Source of the DNA: Carya illinoinensis
Lineage: Eukaryota > Streptophyta > Magnoliopsida > Fagales > Juglandaceae
DNA: 64,000 nt
Direction of reading: 5' to 3'
Assembly (NCBI RefSeq): GCF_018687715.1
Contig: NC_056766.1
Coordinates: 43,874,933-43,938,932 of the forward strand
This document shows, one piece after another, positions 34,660 through 45,025 of this stretch. The notes below the pieces were generated by a model that saw only the letters and a program-made list of their open reading frames with translations, did no database searches and had not been told where the DNA came from. The position numbers and the translations under genes are program-made. The number at the start of each line of letters is the position of its first letter. Positions within the stretch are counted from its first letter, which is position 1.

Positions 34660-37619
34660 GGCTCCATTACTCTGCTAACTGTTAAGTAGAATTATTATCG
34701 ACATAATAATATTATACATCACATTTCAATTTTATTTTTATTTTATTATATAAAATATGACATATTTATTATTAATTAAATTATAAAAAATTATTTATTA
34801 AAAAAATCATCTAATAGTGATAAATATAATACATTTTATATAATGAGATAATAATATGGTGTCTTCTTAATTAAAGTGTAATGAATTGTGAAGTGTGCAA
34901 TTGTTTATTAAAATGGCTGATTTGATGAGTGTGCAATTCATAATTTTTCAATATTTTTCATCTAAGAATGTTGTCTTACTTTAGACCATGGATTGTCATA
35001 GCTCATCCAATTTTTCTTTTAACGCTTCAAGGGAGAAACAAGTTCTATCTGAGTCTATATTTTAAAAAATTAGTCAATAATATAATTGAAGCTCTATTAA
35101 AATAATTATAAAAAATAATAATTTCTCATTTCTAAATAATACGGGATCTTATATTCCACATACTCTTATCACTTATCATTCAATATGGGCTAGTTATCAC
35201 AAACTATGTCGGATACTATTTGAGTTTTGAGCTTTCGTTAGAAAATGTTATGTGTATCTTTATGTGATAGAAATCAATACTCATCATGCAAATACTCTCA
35301 ATTCTTCATAATCTGTAATTTAGGGGTTTAGTTTGGCATTTGCACTCCTCAAAACTACTTGTCTTCCTGCCTAACAAAGAGGCACAAAACTCTAAAAAGA
35401 TGCAACACTAAGAGAAAACTCTAAAAAGTATTAATTAGTTATAAAATTTGAAATTATTTTATGAAACTCACAAGTCAAGCTAAGTAGTCTTGAAATTTGA
35501 AATTATGATGGTTTTTTCAAGAACAGATTAATCTAAATTATTGTATGAAAATTAAATACGTAAATAAACAAGAGTCTTATAAAAAATTTACCCAAAATCG
35601 AAATCATAATCATTTCAAAAATTTAAACCAAATATTTATTAACAAGGTAAAAATTAATATATATAAATAGAAGATTTGGGAAAAAAACAACTTATGTTAC
35701 CCAAACTCAAGGAAGATTTAGTTTTTCTTACCATATGTTTTGCATATTCACAATTTTAAGGTAGTTCAATATAATCAATGTATAATTTGGACCGGATACC
35801 CATATTAGTTTGGGTATGAATCATTCTTATCAGGTTGGAAAGAATTCATCATTGAATTATAAACTTTCATACCTCGATCATTTGGACGTCCAATTTGACC
35901 CATCTTTCTTTTCTTTAATTTGTAGTCTCATTCAAATGCTCATGAAAAAATGAAAATTAATTTCACCATCTTGAAATAAAAATAATATTAAGCATCTTCA
36001 AAATTTAATTTCCATCCCACATCTCAAATCTAAAAGCAATATTTTGCAAATAAGAATTTGAAAAGCAATTCTCAACTCCAAGAAAAACAACATAATTAAT
36101 TGTTCTTTTTTAAAGAAAATTTTTATTCATTATCCCCGATCACACTTATTTTTATTTTTATTATTTTTTTCTCTTACCAATTAATATATGGTGTATGGAT
36201 AATGAGTAAAAGAATTCAATTATTTTAAGAATAATAAAACCAAACAAATTTAAAATATATAAAAATAAAATAAAAATAAGTGTAGTGTATGTAGTGTAGG
36301 AATAATGAGTAGCAAAACTCTTTTTAAAAACAAAAAATCAGGGTAAAACCTTAGTTTTATTGATTAGCCATCATTTATGGCAGATGAATACCTTATACAA
36401 ACAGGAGTAAGTGGTTATGCAACACTCGTATAAAAGAACTATAATCCTTAATAAAATCTAGTTAAAATCAAATACGAGAGAAAAGAAAATTAATGACGCA
36501 ATGTAGAAGTTCCTGCACGATCCAAAGAAAAGAGACCAACCATCATGTGTTTAGATAATTCATAAAGGCAGGTAAAACTTTCAGTATTGCCCGTAGTGCC
36601 AAATGAAGCAAATTATATCAAGGCATTTCCTTTTTGTATACATGAAATATATCAAATTGAAAAGAACTTTTGAAATGAAGAATGTCATCCCCCCAAAATA
36701 TTGAAATAAGACTAAGGGGCATCAAATTATTATTGATAACATATTCAGTTGATAACATAAAGTAAAAGACAATTTATTATGGAGTTAGACTCTCTTCTTA
36801 TTGATAACATACAGTTAAACTCTCTTTTGATTTTTATTTGGCAAAGTTTTTGGCAGAATTCTTTTACTTATGTATTTAATTTTCATGCTCTTGTTTACTT
36901 ACATATTTTATTTTCATGCAATAAATTGAATTTTATATTTTTGGGAGAAATTCTCATAATTCAAATTTTGAAACTAATTAAACCTGGCTTGTGGGCTTAA
37001 TTCATAAAATAATATCATTAATCAACATTTTTCAAAGTTTTATCTCTATTTTGCATCTTTTATCAATCTCAATCTCTGATTTTTGTTGATTAACTAGCCG
37101 TTAGGATAATTTTAATTTTGTCGGGCATCACCAAGAGCCTTAAGAGTTTCTTTAAGGAATTATACAATGGTGAAAACGATCAAGCAGCTTGATCCCTTTT
37201 TATGTTTGATGACATGATCTTCAAACTATACGTTCTTGGTAGAAACTATAGAATAATATGAAAAATAGATCTTTGGGTAAAGATAAAAAATTTACTGCAA
37301 TGATAATATAAGATCAATACATATACGTACCCATGCATGCCTAAGATCTTCCCCAATTATGAAACTACATGTCAGAAGGAGTACCTCCATGCATGCTTAA
37401 TTATCGAGCAACCATTTCGGAGATTGTTGTATCATTGATAGAACAATTTTCTGGTTTCAATTTAGATTTGTTTTCCTCCTCTTCATTTCTTTTTATAGAA
37501 AGAGAATTAATTTTTGCAGTCATGAAATACGTAAATGTCGTGTAATTCTTTCAAAAAAATGAATAAATATGGGACCCACATGACCAAAAATTAATTTTTT
37601 AATAGTGAACACCAATATT
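34660..37619. other. AT-rich intergenic, nothing recognised
   Basis: Very AT-rich sequence between the outer end of the family A LTR and the receptor-kinase remnants. I see no exon, RNA gene or well-formed transposon end. Confidence 0.4.
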
Positions 37620-37649
37620 TTTCAAAATGATTGTACAACACTTACATAT

Positions 37650-37880
37650 TCTACAACTGTATATAACATTACGTTGATAAAAAATGTAGGCAATTTATGA
37701 AATGTAAGTGCAGTACTTTCGCTCTTTAGGATTGAAGCAACCTCCAAGATGGTTGGCCTATCAATTGCATTTTCCTGGATGCATAAAAGAGCTATTTGCA
37801 GGCATCTCAACAATTTACATGAAGAAACTAGTAGTGTATCATCCAGAGATGGGTCCATATGGGTACACGTACGACTTGTT
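37650..37880 (-). pseudogene. Receptor-like kinase remnant 3 (C-terminal piece)
   Basis: A single fragment encoding D-P-S-L-D-D, then SSCKLLRCLQIALLCIQENA and IDRPTILEVASILK, the last kinase subdomain and the start of the C-terminal tail. No upstream kinase exons are attached. It lies just beside remnant 4 in the same orientation, as expected for a former tandem array. Confidence 0.75.
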
Positions 37881-38062
37881 ACTATAGTTCTTATTCCAAC
37901 CTTACATTGCACTAAGTATCATATACTTGACAAGATCGAACTCGGAAGAAATAAAAATGATCAAATTGATAGAACCTACAAACATGAATTGACAGCACAA
38001 ACAAAAGTTAGAAACGAATATCTCTTTAGTCAACCATGATCTCCCACCAAAAGCTAGCCTGG

Positions 38063-38945
38063 TTATCTTGTTATTATTTGGGAAATTAGTGAACTTGTTT
38101 GCTGTGATGTAGAACTGTTCGCCATACTCTCATCAGTTTTAATGGAGAAAATTGGCTTTTGAGGTGTGGCAATAGGGTCATTCTCATTTTTAAGCATCGA
38201 ATAAACTTCCAACATTGTTGGTCTGTCCACAGGCCAGATTTTCATGGACACATAACAAAGCTAATTGCAAGCATCTCACGAGTTTGCATGGCGAAGATGA
38301 ATCGTCAAGTGATGGATCCATAAACTACATGCCTTCACCTTCTCTCCACAACTCATATGCCTAAAATAATCCAATGTTCTCTATCTTTATATTTCAAAAG
38401 AAAGTCTGAGTTGCAGAAAGCAAAATCAAAAGAAAGTTTAATGAAGTTACATACGTGTTCAAGAAGGTTCAATGTCTCGTTCATCCCATAATAACAGTAC
38501 TAGGCATTCCTCTTGCCACTTATGATTTGCAGAAGTAGAACTCCAAAGCAATAGACATCATATTTCATGGAGTATATACCTTTTCTCACATAATTCGGAC
38601 TAGGAATATAGCCAGTGCATTGTATATGTTAAAAGATGCTGAGAATTCAACAAAGATAAATGCTTGTAAAAAGCTACACAAGTTGAAGACTTACCATGTT
38701 CCAACAATCCTGATTGTGTTTGCTTCATGCTCATCTTTTCCAAAAAGTTTAGCCATTCTGAAATCTGATATCTTCGGATTCATATCCTTGTCCAATAAAA
38801 TGTTGCTACCTTTGAAATCTCGGTGAATTATAGTAAAATTTGAGTATTCTTGGAGATATAGAAGCCCTTGAATAATCCCCTCAATGATTTGAACACAATT
38901 TCTCCAATCTAAGATACGCCTTCCAGTTGGATCTATAGAAAGTTT
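38063..38945 (-). pseudogene. Receptor-like kinase remnant 4, duplicate of remnant 2
   Basis: Carries the same exon pieces as remnant 2: the catalytic-loop exon region (about 38,740-38,930), the YSFGVLL.. exon (about 38,500-38,620), and a C-terminal piece VDRPTMLEVYSMLKNENDP ending near 38,063. Several frames are broken, for example the QENP block before VDRP is disrupted near 38,235. The homology to 19,800-20,960 extends into intron and downstream sequence, showing a duplicated segment of about 1.2 kb rather than two independent genes. Confidence 0.83.
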
Positions 38946-39246
38946 GAGCCCTCAGTGGTAAGTGGTTACCCACAATAATACTAGTCAAAACACAGGGAAA
39001 AAAATGTACCAAATGAAAAGAAAATCACGGCTTTTAATGAACCCCATGTACTTAAATTTTTCACCTCTGCTTTTTCCCAGATTGACTAAGTGTGGTATCA
39101 AACTAGGATATGAAACTAGGATTCAACTCATTTATGATCATGAAATATATGAAAGCTATAATGCGCATGGAAACATAAAAGAGAAAATTAAAAGCAAAAG
39201 AAGTAATACATACCAAAGAGGTAGAAATTCAAGCTTTTGTTTGGCA

Positions 39247-39668
39247 TGTAAGTCAGAAATACAAATGGAAATAAAGTCTGGCTCAATTGATTACCAGTTG
39301 CTCAACTGTATTCATATATAAAGATGAGTATAGAGTATTTTAAATTACATTATCTAGATAGATACAAATATTCAAATATTTAAACATCTACTAACAAAAC
39401 ACTAGCTAACATAATATAAATGAAATTTGCAGTGATTCACTAGATAACTACAGTAACAACTAGATAACAGTTGTAACAGATTTATCTTGATGAGATGCTG
39501 ATTTATCGGAGCTAATATGTCTAACATCCCCCTTCAAAGTGATGGGAAGATCTCAAACCATCAGCTTGTCACGAAGGAGCAAAAGTCTAGCTGAAGTAAG
39601 ATCCTTTGTAAAAATGTCTGAAGGTTAAGCTGCTATCGAGATGTAACTTGCTTGTATGTCTTTGTTAA
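39247..39668 (-). mobile_element. Ty1/copia 3' end and LTR
   Basis: On the minus strand, 39,668-39,540 encodes the tail of a copia polyprotein (SDIFTKDLTSARLLLLRDKL with two stops nearby), followed by a purine-rich tract (GAAGGGGGA) and an LTR of about 280 bp that begins TGTTAGACATATTAGC at 39,526 and ends CTGACTTACA at 39,247. The rest of the element upstream is missing or displaced by the DNA transposon that starts next to it. Confidence 0.78.
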
Positions 39669-40387
39669 ATATCTTCTCCCAATTGCTGGGAAAGACTAAT
39701 ATCAGCGAATTTCCAATCGCTGCAACCTCTTTTTAAAACCGAAAACTCTATTGCGGCGATTATAAAATCGTTGGTATTAGTCTTTCCTAGAGATTCTGGA
39801 ATTGCTGCCACTAAGTTCACAAACCAAAAATTCAATAGCAGCGATTCTACAATATGTAGGAAAGACTAATACTAGCAATTTTATAATTGCCACAATTGAG
39901 TATTCAAAAGCTATATGTTGCAGCAATGTTTTGAAAATGTTGGACAAGTTGGTTTGCGACGATAAGAAATTTTTGGTGTTAGTGTATGTTTGGGATTGTG
40001 GTAGAAAATATTGCTTTTAGCTTAAGGCTTATAGTTTAGAAGTTAACGTAATAAGCTCTACTATTAAAAAGTTATTTACTGTTTGGGATCCGTATATCTA
40101 AAGCACTTTCAAATATATTAGATTTGTTTGGAAATAAATTTAAAAAGCACTTTTTGAAGTAGAAATGACACAAAAGGGTACATTCTTGATAGAAATAAAA
40201 TATTATAATAAAATAATAACGAAAATAGTCTAATAGATTTTTCAGTAATTATAATGGAATGAAAATAACTTCAACCATGCATAAGTGAAAGAGCAATATA
40301 ATCACACTCAATATTTATAACATTTTCACTAGATATCTCTGATTGTTGCATGCGTGAGTAATCTTCTGCTTCTTCGACCTCCATGCT

Positions 40388-41599
40388 TCAAGGAGGTAGA
40401 TAATCCTCGTCATCATCGTATGGCTTGGACTCCATATCCTTTAATGCATGAGTTCTAATAAAATTATAAATAGCCATAGACACCACGACAATTTTAACTT
40501 GCTTATGATAAGGAAAATTTGGCATATGATCTAATGTCTTCCATCTATTTTTCAAAACTCCAAATGTTCTCTCAACAGTGCATCTGAGTGACGAATGTGC
40601 ATGATTAAATATTTCACGCATACCTATTGGTCGAGGACCACGACGAAAATCTGGTAGATGATATCGTTCCCTTCTATATGGCCCCATGTATCCGTTCATA
40701 TGAGGATATCCAGCATCTACCAAGTAATATTTACCTACATACAATTTAGGATAATAAATCCAAAGTAATATAAAAATAATTTATTTTCTTATTAAAGTTC
40801 ATTAATGTCATTCTTATTAAATTCAAACCTCTAGGTGGATGTGGAAAGTACAATTCCTCACTCTGAATAGCTTCCATAAAAATACGTATATCATGTGCGG
40901 TACCTTCCCACCCAGCCCAAACAAAAGTGAAACGTATATGAAAATCATAAACTGCCATGATATTCTGAGTAGGTATGACTTTTCTACCAATAAATGGAAT
41001 TTGTTTTGTTGGAGATATAGTAACTGGCACATGGGTTCCATCAATAGCTCCAATACAATATTTAAAGTATGGCCAATATCGCTCATCTTCACGAATTTTT
41101 TTGGAACATCCTTAAATTCCCTATCAATGGGGTTGATAATGTCGATTGCCATTCGTGAAACAACCATTAATACACTATTAAAATGCCTTCTAATAGTCTC
41201 TCCCGAATGTTGAAATCTTTCTTGCGCCATTCTATTCCCGAACCCATGACCTAATGTAATCAAGAAAATTCCAACCATTTCTTCGATAGTTATGTTTCGA
41301 GTACTAGCTAAGTTATATCTTTCATTCAACTCTTTGCATAAAGTATGAAATACATCTTTTTCCATCCTAAATTGTTGATGACATCTATCATGATGACCAT
41401 TTAGAATCTCCATAACAAACTTATGACCTATATGCGGATAGGTCCTACAAGGTTCCTTGACCATATATGTTGTGTGATATTTAGAAGCCATCATTAATTG
41501 TAATGTTATCATAAAGTCAATATCATCCTCTTTTTCTTCTTCTTCACCATTATCGACATCGCTTGTATATTCTTCAGTATCGTAACCATTATTCTTCAT
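40388..41599 (-). pseudogene. PIF/Harbinger transposase, single frameshift
   Basis: Two exons (first down to 40829, second 40734-40388) joined across a short GT..AG intron, reading PPRG|KYYLVDAGYPH. The catalytic triad of the DDE_Tnp_4 (HARBI1-type) nuclease is present: Asp in GAIDGTHVPV, Asp in GTAHDIRIF, Glu in CTVERTFGVLKNRW. Residues from the start at 41599 form an acidic N-terminus followed by the conserved SGETIRRHFNSVL block. The only clear lesion is one extra base in a run of seven T (A on minus) at 41,096-41,102, which shifts the frame between KDVPKK and IREDERYWPYFKY. Otherwise the frame is long and clean, suggesting a young copy. Confidence 0.85.
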
Positions 41600-43429
41600 A
41601 TCTGTTAAATTCACAAAAAATATTAAAAATAAATAAATAATAAAATCGCAATGCTTAAGAACAAGCATCAATAAAAAAAAATTAAAATATTGTAAAAATT
41701 CAAACAAAATATATAATAAAAAAAATTTATTCTCAACAACCACTAAAATAGTTCATTACAAAGCATTTAGAAAAGAAAATAATAACGAATCCCCAAAAAT
41801 AAGATTATGATTGTCATTATTGATTTATTTATTTTTCATTCGTTTAATAAAATCAATATGAAATGTTGGGTCCTTTAGGGCAATAAACGTTTCTCTATGT
41901 GATTTCGTAAGGAGTACAATTGAGGGACCGTTCTGCCTGGTTTTTTGCTGAAGATGGAAAGACAAATGTTGTTCACATCAGAAAGTGGATGGGGAAGTTA
42001 CCCAGATGAACATTGCAATGAAATGGTTTTTTTAATACATTTATTACCACGCAACAGAGCAAAATATTTGAAAAACCAGACTCAACAAATCACATGACAA
42101 ATTTTAAGAAAATAACATTTGAACCATTTAATCTAAAAATTGTAGTTAGAATTTATGGACCCTCCATAAAATTTGAACCATTTAATCTAACCCAATGAGT
42201 GAAGGAAATACCCTTTTGTAACCATATATTATAACAAGAGCTATGTTCAAAGCCACATCTGTTATGATGATACTAGAAATTGTCAAGCAATTATAGGACT
42301 TTCACAGCAGTTATGCACTGTGATTTCGTGCTCCATGAAGGACCTCATCCCCCTTGCATGGCCAACAAAAACACAAGAAGAAAAGAAAAGGGGAGCAAGG
42401 ACTGCGGTGACAACTAGAGAAGCAACTCCAAACAAAAATAACAAATAATGAGGAAATAATACCAATCACAACATACCTAGATTACAACCGACTGTGAATG
42501 GATGATTATAACTCACTATGCACAAATGACAGTACCACCGAATGCATGCACACTCCACACAATTTGCAATACCACTGAATGGAAGATAAGGTTTTTTTTT
42601 TTTTTTACACACTACTGAACTCAGTCATGGGTGTTGTATAAATAGAGCAGAGACTTAGAGTTTCAATAGATGAAAAATACGTGAGAATCAATCGGAATGG
42701 ATATTAACAAAAATTTATTCATACCTTTCTTCACTTTTTTTGGTGATGACAAAATCCAATCTTTGAGTAGGTAGCTAACCCAATAAATCTAGAGACTTTT
42801 TTGTTTCTAAAATCCAATATTTGAGTAGGTAGCTAACCCAATAAATCTGGACACTTATCCAATACAATCTTCTTGCGTAGTTGATTCCATTTTTCTCAAA
42901 TTTTAGGAAAGTAAAGATAACTAACCGAAGAGTACCAATAAAGATTTCTCTCCCTGAGCTCCAATAACTCTGTTTTAGCTCCATTCAAATTTGATAGAGA
43001 GCAAATCGTATGAAAATTTCTAAAGAATGATTATCGATTCAATTGGAGAACCTGGTGGAGACGATATAGTCGAAGGCTTCAACGCCATCTGATTTTGTGT
43101 TATATATATATAAAAAAAAATGTTTGAAGGCTTCAGCGCCATCCGATGCAGCTGGAGAACCGATTCGATTGGTCAAAAACCTCAATACCAATTCTCAATG
43201 GCTTCTTTCTAGAAAGACATCAACTGCAACCTTACTAACCTGACGTGCTATATACCATGAGAAACTCCCAGAGAAAAACCATAAGGCCACGAAGGTGCGG
43301 TGGGTGAAGAATTCGAAGGTGCAGGGGCTGAAGAATTCAAAGGTGGGTTTTCGGGTTCAATCCAGATTTTTGATAAGGAATACTGATTCTGTGTTATAGA
43401 AAAAAAATGGTTGAAGACAAACTGCCATC

Positions 43430-43798
43430 TGAAAATTTTCAGCTCCATCTGAAAGTTGAAGGCGTGAAAGTCTTAGGAGGCCGAGAGAGAAAGAGAGAGA
43501 GAGAGAGTTGAAGGTCTTCTGAAATTTTCAGCTCCATTTGAAAGTTGAAGGCGTGAAGGTCTTCTGAAAGTTGAAGGCGTGAAGGTCTTCAGAGGTTGAG
43601 AGAGAAAGAGAAAGAGAGAGAGTTGAAGGTCTTCTAAAATTTTTAGCTCCATCTGAAAGTTGAAGGCGTGAAGGTCTTCGGAGGTCGAGAGAGAAAGAGA
43701 AAGAGAGAGAGTTGAAGGTCTTCTGAAATTTTCAGCTCCATCTAAAAGTTAAAGGCGTGAAGGTCTTCTGAAAGTTGAAGGCGTGAAGGTCTTCGGAG

Positions 43799-43855
<57 letters not shown>

Positions 43856-43862
43856 CGGGGAA
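43430..43862. repeat. GA-rich minisatellite, periods 89 and 115 bp
   Basis: Units beginning GTTGAAGGTCTTCT start at 43,507, 43,622 and 43,711. The 115-bp unit differs from the 89-bp one by an inserted internal duplicate of about 26 bp (TCTGAAAGTTGAAGGCGTGA). Each unit ends in GAGAGAAAGAGA runs, and the array closes with a pure (GA)n tract at 43,803-43,850. Confidence 0.85.
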
Positions 43863-44479
43863 GGGGAGGGGCAAAGTTGTCCTTGTGGTAAAATAGTGAG
43901 GATCATTTCGTAATATACATGTCACAGAAAAATAGGACTTACTTTTTGTAAAATAGGACTTACGTTTTGTTGAAACGTGCTTTCTTAGCTTTTTTATTAT
44001 TATTTAAAAGTACTTTAATATAGAATTACCAAATAGGTAAATTTGATCATTTAAGTACTTTAAACCATTTTAAAGCACTTTTTAGACTTTCCACTGCAAT
44101 CCCAAACAGGCTTTTAGTCTTTCCCAACAATTTTTAACTGAATCATAGTTCATAGTTGCGGCGATTTCTTGAACTAATTGTGAAAAAAAAAAATAAAATT
44201 GCCTGGAAATCTAACCTATTAGCAGCGATTTTTTACTTCTGTTGCAGTATATCAGAAGTGGAGGAATAGTACCGGTGAACATGCAACGATGTTTAAATCA
44301 ATGTGATTGATGTTTGGCGACGATTTTTAGCACATTTTCCAGAAATTTAAATAGCTGGAAAAAGTTACTTCTGTTGTAGCGTACCTAGGGTTTAATAGCA
44401 ATAAGGAATCTTTTACGATAAATAAATAAATATTTATGTATAATATTTAAAAAGAATGCAGCACGTAAACCACCTTAAG

Positions 44480-44680
44480 GCTATGTTTGGGTACTGAAAG
44501 CACTTGAGGTATTCTCATAATACTCTACTACTATTCATTATTTTATTATTAATTTTTACATACTTTTTACTAGTACTATTCATTAGTTTTTACTACTATT
44601 CAATATTCTATTATTACTTTTCACATATTTTTTTATTACTATTCACACCTCTTCTCAAATATATGACTAGTTTCATATTA
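44480..44680. mobile_element. Candidate MITE
   Basis: Sequence opening near GTTTGGGTACTGAAAG and filled with repeats of ACTATTCATTA and ATTATT, resembling MITEs of tree genomes. I cannot see a clean second terminal repeat or duplication, so this stays tentative. Confidence 0.3.
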
Positions 44681-44770
44681 ATAAATGGTTTGGTTTTCTA
44701 ATTTTGCTTTGCTTTATATAAATTATCTTTCATTATTTGACTTCCGACAGCAAATCTTAACATCCCACTA

Positions 44771-45016
44771 TTAGCAAAATGGGTGATAGAGATTAGCTAG
44801 AGACGCACTACCGGATGCGGAAGGGACATGACTAACTTGGGAAAGAGAGACTTTGTGAGTCTTTGAATTGTTGTTGTAGTTTTGAGATGCAATCATACCG
44901 ATTCCCGTAACTTTGGTTTTGATTTTGGTTTCAGCTCCATCGGAGACAATATCATGAAGAAAGAACAGTACTATAGGGACAAGTAACCATGGATAGGGCA
45001 TTTGGCGATCTTGCAT
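44771..45016 (-). pseudogene. Orphan GLR exon 1 fragment
   Basis: Encodes M-P-Y-P-W-L-L-V-P-I-V-L-F-F, a signal-peptide-like start, then a shortened version of the GLR amino-terminal domain: V-T-G-I-G-M-I runs straight into SQNYNNNSKTHKVSLS, losing about 20 residues that the intact GLR at 52,405 has between GIITDV and AVQNYNTNS. No later GLR exon follows on this strand. A solo LTR stands five bases before its first ATG (45016). It is a decayed duplicate of the neighbouring GLR family. Confidence 0.75.
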
Positions 45017-45025
45017 TTTGGGAAT

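Larger units (their letters stand above)
39982..44113 (-). mobile_element. PIF/Harbinger transposon with TTA target duplication
   Basis: A 4.1-kb element whose ends share TGTTTGGGATTG (left, at 39,987; right, as the complement CAATCCCAAACA, 44,097-44,108) and which is flanked by TTA at 39,979-39,981 and 44,114-44,116. Removing it rejoins GGTGTTA with GTCTTTCCC, restoring the repeated motif of the surrounding outer element. It encodes a DDE transposase on minus; I did not find the second (Myb-like) protein normally partnered with PIF transposases. A GA-rich minisatellite lies in its right part. Confidence 0.82.
39675..44381. mobile_element. Outer DNA transposon with subterminal repeats (CACTA-like)
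   Basis: Both flanks of the inner PIF element contain a repeated motif, GGAAAGACTAATA.YAGCGA or its complement (about 39,687, 39,771, 39,862 and 44,116), plus further GCAGCGATT-like units. The right end reads, on minus, GCTACAACAGAAGTAAC, close to the CACTACAA start of CACTA elements. No coding region of its own is visible. The left limit is uncertain. Confidence 0.45.

Noticed and set aside
43507..43800. CRISPR-like repeat array
   Set aside because: Units are contiguous, of unequal length, without unique spacers, in a plant nuclear transposon.
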